DNA of 64,000 nucleotides from Kitasatospora terrestris (GCF_039542905.1 NZ_BAABIS010000001.1:6510001-6574000), one strand, 5' to 3'; positions 32,080-41,382 are shown, numbered from the stretch's first letter. Translations and numbers: made by a program. Notes: generated by a model not told the origin, from the letters alone.

Positions 32080-32999
32080 CCGATCCCAGCCCCGCCACCA
32101 CCGACGCGACGCCCCTGCCCACCGGCGTGCCCGGCGTCGAACTGCACCCCGGCCCGTACCAGGACGTGATCGCCGCCCTCCGCACCGGCATCGCCGCCCT
32201 CGCCGCGAACGCCGCCGCCGACACCGGCACAGCCGCCGAGCCGCTGCGCCGGGTCGCCGTCCCCCCGGTGATCTCCCGCCGCACCATCGAACGGGCCGGC
32301 TACGCCGCGTCCTTCCCGCACCTGCTGGGCACGGTGCACGGCTTCACCGGCACCTCACGCGAGTGGCGCGAGCTCGCCCCGCTGGTCGCCACCGGCGGCG
32401 AGTGGCACGCGCGGCAGGAGGTCACCGACCTGGTGCTGCTCCCCGCCGCCTGCTACCCGCTCTACGAGCTGCTCGCCGGCCTCGACGTCACCGACGCCGC
32501 ACCGCGGTTCTCGGTCGAGGCGCAGTGCTTCCGGCAGGAGGCGACCAGCGAACCGGGCCGGCTGCGCAGCTTCCGGATGGCGGAGCTGGTCACCGCCGGA
32601 ACGCCCGCGCACTGCACCGCGTGGCGCGACCGGCACCTCGACCTGATGGAGGCGTGGCTGACCGCGCTCGGCCTGAAGCCGACCGTCGAGGTGGCCGACG
32701 ACCCGTTCTTCGGCGGCGGCCGGAAGGTGTTCCAGGCGGCCCAGCGCGCCCAGCAGTTGAAGTTCGAGCTGCGCGTCCCGCTGGCCGACGGCGTGGTCCA
32801 GGCGGTGGCCTCCGTCAACCTGCACAAGGACCACTTCGGCGAGGTCTTCGGCTTCACCGCGGCCGGGGCGCCCGGGCACACCTCCTGCGCGGCGTTCGGC
32901 CTGGACCGGATCGCCCGGGCGCTGCTCCACACCCACGGGCCCCGGCCGTCCGACTGGCCGGCCGACCTGGCGCGGGCGCTCGAAGGGGGCCGGGCATGA
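32076..32999 (+). CDS. SerRS-like amino acid:[carrier protein] ligase
   Basis: A 307-residue class II aminoacyl-tRNA synthetase catalytic core without a tRNA-binding arm, matching the atypical SerRS homologues that adenylate an amino acid and load it on a carrier protein. Marks: VHGFTGTSREWREL, FSVEAQCFRQEATSEPGRLR (class II motif 2 region) and GHTSCAAFGLDRIARAL (motif 3 region). A Cys126-Glu170-Cys271 set matches the zinc site of such enzymes in order and spacing. Known members use Gly or Ala; the specificity here is unknown, and 4-hydroxyphenylglycine is a candidate only from context. It is coupled by 4-nt overlaps to the PPTase before it and the condensation protein after it. Confidence 0.86.
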   Translation: MTDPSPATTDATPLPTGVPGVELHPGPYQDVIAALRTGIAALAANAAADTGTAAEPLRRVAVPPVISRRTIERAGYAASFPHLLGTVHGFTGTSREWRELAPLVATGGEWHARQEVTDLVLLPAACYPLYELLAGLDVTDAAPRFSVEAQCFRQEATSEPGRLRSFRMAELVTAGTPAHCTAWRDRHLDLMEAWLTALGLKPTVEVADDPFFGGGRKVFQAAQRAQQLKFELRVPLADGVVQAVASVNLHKDHFGEVFGFTAAGAPGHTSCAAFGLDRIARALLHTHGPRPSDWPADLARALEGGRA

Positions 33000-34645
33000 C
33001 CACCGAGCGCGTCACGATCGCCTACCGCGTCCCCGGCGAGCCCGCCGAGGCGCCGCTCACCCTCGGCCAGGACAACATGATCCGCTGCCTGCGCCGCGAC
33101 CTGCCCTCGCACATGAACAAGCACGCCGTCTGGCCCGTCCCGCCCGGCGCCGACCGGGCCGCCTGCCTGGACGCGCTGCGCACCCTGGCCGAGCGCCACG
33201 CCGCCCTGCGGACCGTCTTCCCCGGCCCGGCCGGCGACCAGCCGACCCACCAACGCGCTTTGAGCGATGGAGAGTTCGGAGTCGACGTCACCGAACTCGA
33301 CCCGGCCGAGGACCCGGACGCCCGGGCCGACGAGGTCACCCGGCACGACCGGGAGTTCGCCTTCGCGCTGGCCGAGGACTTCCCGCTGCGCTGCACCCTG
33401 CTCACCCGCGACGGCGTCCCGCTGCGCCTCGCCGTGGTCATCTGCCACGCCCAACTCGACGGCACCGCCACCGGGTTGCTGTTCCAGGACTGGTTCCGGC
33501 TGGCATCCGGCGAGGAGCTGCCGCCCGCCACCGGCCGGACCCCGATCGAGGTCGCCGAACTGGAGCGGTCGGCCTCCGGCCGCCGCCGGGCCACCGCGGC
33601 GCTGCGGCACTGGGAGCGGATCCTGCGCGAGGAGCCGGCGACCGTCTTCGCCGACGACCGGATCGGCCCGAACGACGCCCAACTGCCCACCCTGGTCCTG
33701 CGGTCCGTCAAGGCGGCGGACGCCCTGGAGCGCACCGCCCGGCGCACCGGCGCCGGCCCGTCGGCCGTCCTGCTGGCCTGCTACGCCGCGCTGGCGGCCG
33801 CCCGGGCCGACCAGAGCACCGTGGTGGTGGCGGCGCTCTCCGCCAACCGGCACCGGCCGGGGCTGGCGGACCACATCGGCACCCTCGCCCAGGACGCGCT
33901 GCTGGCCCTGGACACCGCCGCCGCCGACCTGGACGAGCTGATCGGCCGCACCCAGGCCTCCGCGCTCGGCGGGTACTGGCACAGCACCTTCGACGCGGAG
34001 AAGGTCTGGCGGCTGATCGAGGACGTCGCCGTCGACCGCGGCGCCCGGTTCGTCCGCCAGGTGGTGGTCAACGACCTGAGCGGCACCGTCCCGCCCGGGG
34101 TCACGCCCGAGCGGGCCGACCCGCCGGTCGACCCGTTGCTCGCCTGGCTGCCGCCGGACCCGATCCCGACCCGGCTGATGCTCAACATCTGGCGGGTCAC
34201 CGGGTGCCTCGAACTCACCCTGCACACCCACCGCGACGTGCTCGACCGGGCGGAGAGCGAGCGCTTCGCGCACGCCCTGCTGGACCTGCTGGAGCTCGCC
34301 GCCGAGCGGCCCGTCCCGCTCGCCGAACTCGCCGCCCTGGCCGGCCTGCCCAGCGCCGTCCGCGACAAGGGCAGCTGGCACCGGATCGACAACACCTGGA
34401 TCGACCTGGACGCCGTCGCCGACGTGGTGCGCACGGCCCTCGACCCGCAGGACGTCGACGTCGAGCACGCGGACGGCAGGCTGACCGCCCGGATCACCAC
34501 CCGCGGACGGGCCCTCACGCCCGCCGAGGCGCACGCCGCCGTGATGGCCGCGCTGCCCGGCCACGACCGGGCGATGGCCCCGCACCACTACGTGCTGACC
34601 CCGTACGGCGAGGGCCCCGGCCGCCCCGGGGCCCCGGCGGAGTGA
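32996..34645 (+). CDS. Free-standing NRPS-type condensation domain protein
   Basis: A 549-residue protein with a condensation-domain fold in its first 440 residues. The active-site motif HHxxxDG reads CHAQLDG (about 150-156), keeping the second, catalytic His plus Asp and Gly but losing the first His. Supporting segments are SAVLLACYAALAAARAD (latch region) and ALSANRHRPGLADHIGTLAQ. The last 110 residues form an extra domain, possibly a decayed carrier-like or docking region, with no phosphopantetheine motif. It probably joins the aminoacyl group on the operon's carrier protein to another acceptor or donor. The start overlaps the ligase stop (ATGA). Confidence 0.8.
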   Translation: MTTERVTIAYRVPGEPAEAPLTLGQDNMIRCLRRDLPSHMNKHAVWPVPPGADRAACLDALRTLAERHAALRTVFPGPAGDQPTHQRALSDGEFGVDVTELDPAEDPDARADEVTRHDREFAFALAEDFPLRCTLLTRDGVPLRLAVVICHAQLDGTATGLLFQDWFRLASGEELPPATGRTPIEVAELERSASGRRRATAALRHWERILREEPATVFADDRIGPNDAQLPTLVLRSVKAADALERTARRTGAGPSAVLLACYAALAAARADQSTVVVAALSANRHRPGLADHIGTLAQDALLALDTAAADLDELIGRTQASALGGYWHSTFDAEKVWRLIEDVAVDRGARFVRQVVVNDLSGTVPPGVTPERADPPVDPLLAWLPPDPIPTRLMLNIWRVTGCLELTLHTHRDVLDRAESERFAHALLDLLELAAERPVPLAELAALAGLPSAVRDKGSWHRIDNTWIDLDAVADVVRTALDPQDVDVEHADGRLTARITTRGRALTPAEAHAAVMAALPGHDRAMAPHHYVLTPYGEGPGRPGAPAE

Positions 34646-34657
34646 GACGATCGGCCC

Positions 34658-35587
34658 ATGACCAGCAGTGACCGGCCCGACCTCCGCGCCCAGCTCGACC
34701 GGCTCGCCACCGAGGCGCACCGGCCCGAGCTGGCGGAGATCGACCTGCTGCCCACCCTCGAACTGGCCCGGCTGATGAACGCGGAGGACCGCACGGTCGC
34801 CGACGCGGTCACCGCCGAACTGCCCGCGATCGCCGCCGCCGTGGACGCGATCGCCGAGCGGATGGCGCGCGGCGGCCGACTGGTGCACGCGGGCGCGGGC
34901 ACCGCCGGCCGGCTCGGCGTGCTGGACGCCGCCGAGTGCCCGCCGACCTTCAACACCGCGCCCGGCCAGGTGGTCGGCCTGATCGCGGGCGGCCGGGAGG
35001 CGGTGCTGCGCGCCGTCGAGGGCGCCGAGGACAGCCGCGGACTCGCCGAGTCCGACCTGGCCGGCCTCGCGCTCACCGCGGACGACACCGTGGTCGGCAT
35101 CTCCGCCTCCGGCCGCACCCCGTACGCGCTGGCCGCGGTCGAGCACGCCCGGGCGGCCGGTGCGCTGACCGTCGGGCTGGCCTGCAACCGGGGCTCGGCG
35201 CTGGCCGCCGCCGCCGAGCACGGCATCGAGGTCGAGGTCGGGCCCGAACTGCTCACCGGATCCACCCGGTTGAAGGCCGGCACCGCGCAGAAGCTGGTGC
35301 TGAACATGCTCTCCACGCTGGTGATGGTGCGGCTCGGCAAGACCTACGGGAACCTGATGGTCGACGTCCGCGCCACCAACGAGAAGCTGCGCGCCCGCTG
35401 CCACCGGATCGTCGCCCTGGCCACCGGCGCCGAGGACGCCGCGGTGGCGGCGGCGCTGGCCGCCACCGGCGGCGAGGTCAAGGACGCGATCCTCACCCTG
35501 CTGGCCGGGGTCGACGCCAGGACGGCCGCCCGGCTGCTCGCCGCCCACGGCGGCCGCCTGCGCGAGGCCGTGCGCGCCGCGCTCTAG
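34658..35587 (+). CDS. murQ: N-acetylmuramic acid 6-phosphate etherase
   Basis: A 309-residue cytoplasmic SIS-fold lyase that splits MurNAc 6-phosphate into GlcNAc 6-phosphate and D-lactate in peptidoglycan recycling. The family signature HAGAGTAGRLGVLDAAECPPTF is present (key part GTAGRLGVLDAAECPPT, about 88-104), along with the SIS motif GISASGRTPYALAA and TRLKAGTAQKLVLNMLST. It starts only 12 nt after the condensation-protein stop with no clear ribosome site, so it may be leaderless from its own promoter or run-through expressed. It is probably a housekeeping gene that marks the edge of the biosynthetic region. Confidence 0.94.
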   Translation: MTSSDRPDLRAQLDRLATEAHRPELAEIDLLPTLELARLMNAEDRTVADAVTAELPAIAAAVDAIAERMARGGRLVHAGAGTAGRLGVLDAAECPPTFNTAPGQVVGLIAGGREAVLRAVEGAEDSRGLAESDLAGLALTADDTVVGISASGRTPYALAAVEHARAAGALTVGLACNRGSALAAAAEHGIEVEVGPELLTGSTRLKAGTAQKLVLNMLSTLVMVRLGKTYGNLMVDVRATNEKLRARCHRIVALATGAEDAAVAAALAATGGEVKDAILTLLAGVDARTAARLLAAHGGRLREAVRAAL

Positions 35588-35607
35588 ACGCCGTGCGCGC
35601 CGCGCTC
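35567..35607. repeat. 18-bp direct repeat at the murQ 3' end
   Basis: An 18-bp unit (GCCGTGCGCGCCGCGCTC) at 35567-35584, ending in the last sense codon of murQ, is repeated perfectly at 35590-35607 just after the stop. The 23-nt period suggests a recent small duplication. Confidence 0.8.
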
Positions 35608-35626
35608 CGAGCCCGTGCGCCCGGCC

Positions 35627-37135
35627 CTACGCGGAGCGCTCGATCTCGTTCTCCCGGACCAGCCACAGGGCCAGGGCGGCGCCGACCAGGCTGACCAGCG
35701 CGCCGAGGAAGAGCACCAGGTTGAGCCCGGACAGGAAGCCGTCCCGGGCCGCCACCGTCAGCACCTGCCGGGCCGGGACCGGGACGGCGGCCAGCGCCTG
35801 CCCGAGGCTTCCCGAGGAAGCCGCCTCGACCAGTTCGTGGGCCGGCGCCCCGGCGGCCACCGGGCCGGCCAGCTCGGTGAACCGGTCCGTCCCGCGCGCC
35901 ACCAGCACCGCGCCCCACACGGCGATCCCCACCGCGATGCCGACCTGCCGGAAGGTGTCGTTGATGCCCGCGGCCATGCCGCTGCGCTCCTTGGGCACCA
36001 CGCTGACCGCGACGTCCGCGATCACCGGGTTGATCAGGCCCACGCCCGCACCGCCGATCAGGAAGCCGGCCAGCAGCGCGGTCCAGCTGTCGTCGGGCTG
36101 GATCCCGCCCATCAGCAGCAGGCCGACGCCGACCATGGCCAGGCCCACGCCCAGCATCAGCCGGGCCTGCACCCGGGAGAGCAGCAGTCCGGCGACCGGC
36201 GCGATCAGGAAGCTCAGCACGGTGATCGGCAGGTAGCGCAGGCCCGCCTGGAAGGGGGAGAGGCCCAGGTAGTTCTGCAGGTACAGGGTCAGGTAGAGGA
36301 AGAGCGCGAACAGCGAGGCGGAGACCGCGAAGGCCGCCAGCTGCACTCCCGTGAACGCCCGCCGCCGGAACAGGCCCAGCGGCAGCATCGGGTCGGCGAC
36401 CCGCAGCTCCACCGCCACGAACCCGGCCATCAGCACCGCCGAGGCGGCGAACAGCCCGAGGATCAGCGCACTGGTCCAGCCCTCGGCGTTGCCCCGGACC
36501 AGCGCCAGCACCAGCAGGAACAGCGACGCGCTGAACAGCGCCACGCCCGGCCAGTCCACCCGGGTGGCGTTCGGGTCGCGGCTCTCCCGCAGTTTGACGA
36601 AGGTGACGACCAGCGCGGCCGCGCCGATCGGCACGTTCAGGTAGAAGATCGACTCCCAGCCGAGCGCGTCGGTCAGCGCCCCGCCGATCAGCGGCCCGAC
36701 CGCGACCGCGATGCCGATGGTGGCGCCGTAGACGCCCATCGCCGCGCCGCGCTCCCGGCCGGCCGTGAACTCCTGGGCGATCAGCGCCAGCGACACCGCG
36801 AACATGATCGCGCCGCCGACGCCCTGGACCGCCCGCGACCCGTTGAGGAAGGCCGGGTCCGGCGCGACGGCGCACAGGAAGGACGCCACCGAGAAGACCA
36901 CCAGGCCGATGGCGAACATCTTCCGCCGCCCCAGCCGGTCGGCCAGCGAGCCCGCGGTCAGCACCAGCGCCGCCAGGGTCAGGGTGTACGCGTCGAAGAC
37001 CCACTGGAGGTCGGTGAAGCTCGCCCCCAGGTCGGCGCGGATCGACGGCAGCGCGACGTTCACCACCGTGATGTCGAGCAGCAGCATGAAGGTCGCCACC
37101 GAGACGGCGAGCAGGGTCCACCACTTGCGTTCCAC
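35627..37135 (-). CDS. MFS multidrug exporter, DHA2 (EmrB/QacA) family
   Basis: A 502-residue transporter with about 14 membrane helices. Motif D1 LLDITVVNVALPSI (about 19-32), motif A GSLADRLGRRKMFAIG (about 66-81), and motif C-type GVYGATIGIAVAVGPLIGG, the antiporter signature. I chose the GTG at 37135, just before RKWWTLLAVSVATFMLL, because the longer reading adds 35 non-hydrophobic residues. It is a proton-driven efflux pump, possibly for a product of one of the flanking clusters. An alternating TGTACGTACG stretch lies near 37146 upstream and could be part of an operator. No regulator gene is adjacent. Confidence 0.88.
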   Translation of the reverse strand: MERKWWTLLAVSVATFMLLLDITVVNVALPSIRADLGASFTDLQWVFDAYTLTLAALVLTAGSLADRLGRRKMFAIGLVVFSVASFLCAVAPDPAFLNGSRAVQGVGGAIMFAVSLALIAQEFTAGRERGAAMGVYGATIGIAVAVGPLIGGALTDALGWESIFYLNVPIGAAALVVTFVKLRESRDPNATRVDWPGVALFSASLFLLVLALVRGNAEGWTSALILGLFAASAVLMAGFVAVELRVADPMLPLGLFRRRAFTGVQLAAFAVSASLFALFLYLTLYLQNYLGLSPFQAGLRYLPITVLSFLIAPVAGLLLSRVQARLMLGVGLAMVGVGLLLMGGIQPDDSWTALLAGFLIGGAGVGLINPVIADVAVSVVPKERSGMAAGINDTFRQVGIAVGIAVWGAVLVARGTDRFTELAGPVAAGAPAHELVEAASSGSLGQALAAVPVPARQVLTVAARDGFLSGLNLVLFLGALVSLVGAALALWLVRENEIERSA

Positions 37136-37242
37136 CGGCTCACTGTACGTACGGCCGACCCCCACCCGGGGTGACCGACGCGGCCGAGTAGCCTGGCCCT
37201 GCCCGCACGGCCCCACCGCCCCTCCACCCCGGGAGTCCACCC

Positions 37243-37767
37243 ATGCCCGAAGCGCTGATCACCGGAATCGGCGGCCTGGAGCCGCAGATCGACCCGAGCG
37301 CGTTCGTCGCGCCGACCGCCGTGGTGATCGGAGCGGTCCGGCTCGGACCGCGCGCCAGCGTCTGGTACCAGGCGGTGCTGCGCGGCGACGCCGAGGCGAT
37401 CGCGATCGGCGCCGACTCCAACGTCCAGGACAACTGCACCGTGCACGCCGACCCCGGCTTCCCGGTGCGGGTCGGCGAACGGGTGACGGTCGGTCACAAC
37501 GCGGTGCTGCACGGCTGCACCGTCGAGGACGACGTGCTGGTCGGCATGGGCGCCCGGGTGCTGAACGGGGCCCGGGTCGGCACCGGCTCGCTGATCGCGG
37601 CCGGCACGGTGGTGCCGCAGGGCGCCGAGATCCCGGCCGGTTCGCTGGTGGCGGGCGTGCCCGGCAGGGTCAAGCAGCCGCTGACCGCCGAGGAGCAGGC
37701 CGCGGTCAAGCTCAACGCGGACGGCTACCTGCTGCTCTCCGACGCCCACGCGGAGCTGTACCGCTGA
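37243..37767 (+). CDS. Gamma-carbonic anhydrase family protein
   Basis: A 174-residue left-handed beta-helix protein of hexapeptide repeats. It keeps the family motif RGDAEAIAIGADSNVQD and three His metal ligands, one in CTVHAD (about 68) and two in VGHNAVLHGC (about 85 and 90). It forms trimers with a metal at the subunit interfaces. Activity in hydrating CO2 is likely but not certain for bacterial YrdA-like members, which often appear inactive when tested. It is a single gene closed by a strong hairpin. Confidence 0.9.
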   Translation: MPEALITGIGGLEPQIDPSAFVAPTAVVIGAVRLGPRASVWYQAVLRGDAEAIAIGADSNVQDNCTVHADPGFPVRVGERVTVGHNAVLHGCTVEDDVLVGMGARVLNGARVGTGSLIAAGTVVPQGAEIPAGSLVAGVPGRVKQPLTAEEQAAVKLNADGYLLLSDAHAELYR

Positions 37768-37771
37768 CGTG

Positions 37772-37818
37772 CGCCGGGGCGCGGCGGCCGGCTGTCCTCC
37801 GGCCGCCGCGCCCCGGCG
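37772..37818. terminator. Bidirectional terminator hairpin
   Basis: A perfect 20-bp inverted repeat (37772-37791 and 37799-37818) with a 7-nt loop between two convergent genes. Confidence 0.85.
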
Positions 37819-37838
37819 GCTCGCGCGTCCCCGTCCGG

Positions 37839-39443
37839 TCAGACGGCCGGGAACGGGTCCAGGTCCGGCTTGAGCACCTGGCCCGGCGCCGGTACGGCCT
37901 GGTCCACCAGGTAGGAGGTGACCAGCGCGTTCAGCGCCTTGGAGCGGCCGACCGCGCAGTGCTCGATCACGTCGACGGTCACCAGCACCGCGCTGTCCAG
38001 CTCGCGCTGCATGTTCTGCGCGAACCGGTACTGGGTGGCCGGGTCGTAGAGGTTGCCGATCACCATCAGCGGGTTGGCGGTGTGCCGGTTCCACGGGCCC
38101 GCGTACCGCTCGACCTCGCGGGCCGGGGCCGGCCAGGTCGCGCAGGCCGGCGCGTCGAAGGCCTGGTAGCGGCCGAAGGTCGGCGCCTCGATCTCCCAGG
38201 CGCGGGCGAGGTTGGCGAACACCTTCGGGTTCGACGGGTACGGCTTGTCCTGGCAGTTGACGCCGTAGTAGGAGTCGTCCGAGGTGTACGGGGTGTCCGC
38301 CGGGGCCTCGCGGAGCGCGTGCGGGGCCGGCACGGCCAGCGCCTCGGCCTCCGCCACCGGGACCTGCGGCTCGGCCGCGAGGCCGAAGGCGGGCGCCGGG
38401 GAGATCACCTGCTGCAGGGCCTGCAGCGAGCGGGCCAGCGGGGCCTGCCGGGTCTGCGCGTACAGCGCGTTGGCGACCTCGCCCGTGAAGGTCGACAGGG
38501 TGACCACCGAGCCGTTCGGCAGCGTCACCGGGCTGGTCCGCAGGTGGTCGCGGATGGCGTCGAACTTGGCCCGGGTGTCGCCGGCGCCGAACGCGCAGCG
38601 CGGCGCGCCGACCGCCGCGCAGCGGCGCAGGTACTCGTCCAGCGCCAGCTCGAAGCCGCCGGCGCGCTGCCGGTCGTACTCCACGCCGTTGTGCAGGCGC
38701 AGCTGCGGGTCGACGTTGCCGTCGACGATCACCGCGCGGACCTTGCCCGGGTACATGTTGGCGTAGGTGGCGCCGATCAGCGTGCCGTAGGAGAAGCCGG
38801 CGAAGGTCAGCTGCCTGTCGCCGACGGCCTGGCGCATCCGGTCGAGGTCGCGCACCACGTTCATGGTGGACATGTGCTCGATCAGCGGGCCGGCGTTGCG
38901 GCCGCACGCGGTGGTGTAGTCGCGGGTCGCGGCGAGGGTGCCGTCGATCTCGGCCGCGGTGACGGGCACGCCGGTCATCCGGTTGAAGACCGCGTCGGCG
39001 TCCTCGGCGGTGGTGAAGCAGCGCAGCGGGTTGCTGCGGGCCACGCCGCGCGGGTCGAAGCCGACCAGGTCGAAGCTGTCCGTCACCCGCTTCTCGAACC
39101 GGGTGGTGGTGGCCCACAGGTAGCCGCTGCCGCCCGGGCCGCCGGGGTTGAGGAAGAGCGAGCCGATCCGCTTGGCCGGGTCGGCGGCCCGGCGGCGCAT
39201 CATCGCGATGCCGATCTTCTCGCCGTTCGGGTGGGCGTAGTCCAACGGCACGGGGTAGACGGCACAGTCGTAGATCCCCGGATCCGGCTTGGACGGATCG
39301 GGATTGCACGGGGTCCACGCCACCGGGTCGACCTTCGGCGCCACCGGCGCGGGTTCGGCCGTGGCCGCCCCGGCCGAACCGGCGACCAGGGCGAGCGCGC
39401 CGGCCAGTGCCACCGCCGCCGCGGGCATACGGAGCCGCAACAA
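37839..39443 (-). CDS. Secreted alpha/beta-hydrolase, tripeptidyl aminopeptidase (SlpD/SlpE) type
   Basis: A 534-residue exported serine peptidase. The TTG at 39443 follows a GGAGG site by 7 nt and gives a clean signal peptide (LRLRMPAAAVALAGALAL...GAATA), preferable to the earlier TTG at 39470. The hydrolase core has the oxyanion region LNPGGPGGSGYL, the nucleophile in TFAGFSYGTLIGA, and a C-terminal half with VIGNLYDPATQY carrying the Asp and VIEHCAVGRS the His. Streptomyces relatives remove tripeptides from secreted proteins. It is monocistronic, with an AT-rich stretch upstream (39520-39546) between it and the SARP gene. Confidence 0.88.
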   Translation of the reverse strand: MLRLRMPAAAVALAGALALVAGSAGAATAEPAPVAPKVDPVAWTPCNPDPSKPDPGIYDCAVYPVPLDYAHPNGEKIGIAMMRRRAADPAKRIGSLFLNPGGPGGSGYLWATTTRFEKRVTDSFDLVGFDPRGVARSNPLRCFTTAEDADAVFNRMTGVPVTAAEIDGTLAATRDYTTACGRNAGPLIEHMSTMNVVRDLDRMRQAVGDRQLTFAGFSYGTLIGATYANMYPGKVRAVIVDGNVDPQLRLHNGVEYDRQRAGGFELALDEYLRRCAAVGAPRCAFGAGDTRAKFDAIRDHLRTSPVTLPNGSVVTLSTFTGEVANALYAQTRQAPLARSLQALQQVISPAPAFGLAAEPQVPVAEAEALAVPAPHALREAPADTPYTSDDSYYGVNCQDKPYPSNPKVFANLARAWEIEAPTFGRYQAFDAPACATWPAPAREVERYAGPWNRHTANPLMVIGNLYDPATQYRFAQNMQRELDSAVLVTVDVIEHCAVGRSKALNALVTSYLVDQAVPAPGQVLKPDLDPFPAV

Positions 39444-39546
39444 GGATGTACCTCCTCGGGTGTCGGGCAAACCCGGTCAGCGTGGCACCGTCGTCCGCTC
39501 AGCGGAATACCTCACAATGATGAAAGCTTTTCAGTTTATTTACCAT

Positions 39547-41382
39547 TCAGGCGAGTTGACTCTCGGCGGCCGCCGCCTCGCGGGCGAACGCGTGCAGCAG
39601 GTCGTGCAGCCGGTAGTGCCCGGGCAGGTCCTGGAGCAGCAGGTTCTCGTCGACCAGCGCCTCCAGCTCCGCGCAGGCGGCGGCCGGGTCGAGCGCGGCG
39701 GCCGCGGCGGTCGAACGCGCGGTGTAGTCGCGGCCGGGGTGGGCCGCGAGCATCCGGAAGAACCGCCGGCCGGGCTCCGGCAGCCGCCGGTAGGAGAGCT
39801 CGAAGGCGGTGCGCAGCGAGCGGTCACCGGCGGAGATCGCCCGGATGCCGCCGACCTCCAGGTGGTCGGCGAGGTCCGGCAGGCCCCAGGCGGGGCGGGC
39901 CCGCAGCCGGGAGGCGGCCAGCGCCAGGGCGAGCGGGAGCCGGCCGCAGAGCCGGGCGATGTGCTCGGCGGCCTCCGGGGCGGCTGCGATCCGCCAGGGC
40001 CCGGCGACGGCGGCCAGCAGGTCGACGGCCTCCGGCGGGCTGAGCGGGTCGAGTGCCACGATGGTCGCGCCGTCCAGGCCCGCCAGCCGGCGGCGGCTGG
40101 TGACCAGCACCAGGCAGCCGGGCCCGGCCGGGACCAGCGGGCGGACCTGGGGCTCGTCGGCGGCGTTGTCGAGCAGCAGCAGCGCCTCGCGACCGTGCAG
40201 GCGGTCGCGGAAGAGGGCGGCCCGGGCGTCCAGCCCGGCGGGGACCCGGTGATCGTCCACGCCGAGGGCGCGCAGCAGCCCGTCCAGCACGTCGGCCGGG
40301 TCCAGCGGCTCGTGGTCCGGGTCGAAGCCGCGCAGGTCGACGTAGAACTGGAGCTGGCTGAACCGGCCGGCCCGGGCCAGCTCGTGGGCCGCCCGGACCG
40401 CCAGGCGGGTCTTCCCGACCCCGGCCATGCCCTCGATCGCGGTGACCTGGACGGTGGCGGGGGAGCCGATCGGTCCGGCCGCCGCGTCGAGCAGTGCGGC
40501 GAGCTCGGCGCCGCGGCCGGTGAAGGTCGCCAGGTCGGCCGGCAGTTGGCGCAGGACGGTGACCGGGCGGGGCGGCGTCCGGCCGGCGGGAGCGGCCGGT
40601 TCGGGCCGGTGCCGGGTGTCCGGAGCGGAGGGCCCGGCCGGGCCGAGCACCCGCTGGTGGACGGCGGCGATCTGCGGGCCGGGTTCGATGCCGAGGTCGG
40701 CGGCGAGCGCGGCGCGCAGCCGGCGGTAGACCGCGAGCGCCTCGGCGCGCCGCCCGGCCGCCGCCAGGGCCTCGATCAGCAGCGCGTGCACGCCCTCGCG
40801 GTGCGACTCCTCGGCGGCCAGCCGCCGGAGCACCCGGACGGCCTCGGCGGTGCGGCCGAGGTGCAGGTCGGCCCGGGCACCCAGTTCGGTCAGCTCGATC
40901 CGGGCCTCCAGCCAGCCCGGCACCTCGTCGCGGTGCAGTGGGTCGGACGGCACGTCGGAGAGCGGTACGCCGCGCCACAGCTCCAGGGCGGCGGCCGCCG
41001 AGCGGGAGACGGTCTGCCAGTCGCCGCGCCGGGCGGCGGCGCGGGCCGCCTCGCCGTGCGCGCTGAAGATGGTGGCGTCCAGCTCGGTGTGCGGGTCCAG
41101 GCCGATCCGGTAGCCGGAGCCGGTGGTCTCGATCCGGACGGCCGCCTCGCCGAGCAGCCTGCGCAGCCGCAGGACGTGGCTGCGCAGGGTGGCCCCGGCG
41201 GCTCGCGGCGGCTCGTTGCTCCAGACGGCGTCGGCGAGTTCCTCCACCCCGACGGTCTGGTTGGGTCGGCACAGCAGGCTCGCCAGCAGGACCCGGACGC
41301 GGGACGGCACGGTGACCGTCGAGCCTGCGACGCGGATCTCCAGGGGCCCCAGGAGGCCGAACCAGATCGTGCCACCGGCCAT
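39547..41382 (-). CDS. SARP-family regulator with NB-ARC ATPase domain (AfsR-like)
   Basis: A 611-residue transcription factor. An OmpR-type winged helix (about 5-95, GLLGPLEIRVAG to RSHVLRLRRLLGE) is followed by a bacterial transcriptional activation domain (about 100-250) that ends in the family-typical AADLGIEPGPQIAAVHQRVL. An NB-ARC ATPase then follows with Walker A EGMAGVGKTRLA (about 370) and RCRL-like LLLLDNA. The long TPR tail of AfsR is missing. The ATG at 41382 has a GGGGGAGA site. It is divergent from the kinase-MFS-NRPS/PKS operon, and phased 11-bp repeats fill the space between, so it is the likely activator of that operon and of itself. Confidence 0.92.
   Translation of the reverse strand: MAGGTIWFGLLGPLEIRVAGSTVTVPSRVRVLLASLLCRPNQTVGVEELADAVWSNEPPRAAGATLRSHVLRLRRLLGEAAVRIETTGSGYRIGLDPHTELDATIFSAHGEAARAAARRGDWQTVSRSAAAALELWRGVPLSDVPSDPLHRDEVPGWLEARIELTELGARADLHLGRTAEAVRVLRRLAAEESHREGVHALLIEALAAAGRRAEALAVYRRLRAALAADLGIEPGPQIAAVHQRVLGPAGPSAPDTRHRPEPAAPAGRTPPRPVTVLRQLPADLATFTGRGAELAALLDAAAGPIGSPATVQVTAIEGMAGVGKTRLAVRAAHELARAGRFSQLQFYVDLRGFDPDHEPLDPADVLDGLLRALGVDDHRVPAGLDARAALFRDRLHGREALLLLDNAADEPQVRPLVPAGPGCLVLVTSRRRLAGLDGATIVALDPLSPPEAVDLLAAVAGPWRIAAAPEAAEHIARLCGRLPLALALAASRLRARPAWGLPDLADHLEVGGIRAISAGDRSLRTAFELSYRRLPEPGRRFFRMLAAHPGRDYTARSTAAAAALDPAAACAELEALVDENLLLQDLPGHYRLHDLLHAFAREAAAAESQLA

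Noticed and set aside
32076..32999. A second seryl-tRNA synthetase
   Set aside because: At 307 residues it lacks the N-terminal coiled-coil tRNA-binding arm and carries the carrier-protein-ligase motifs.
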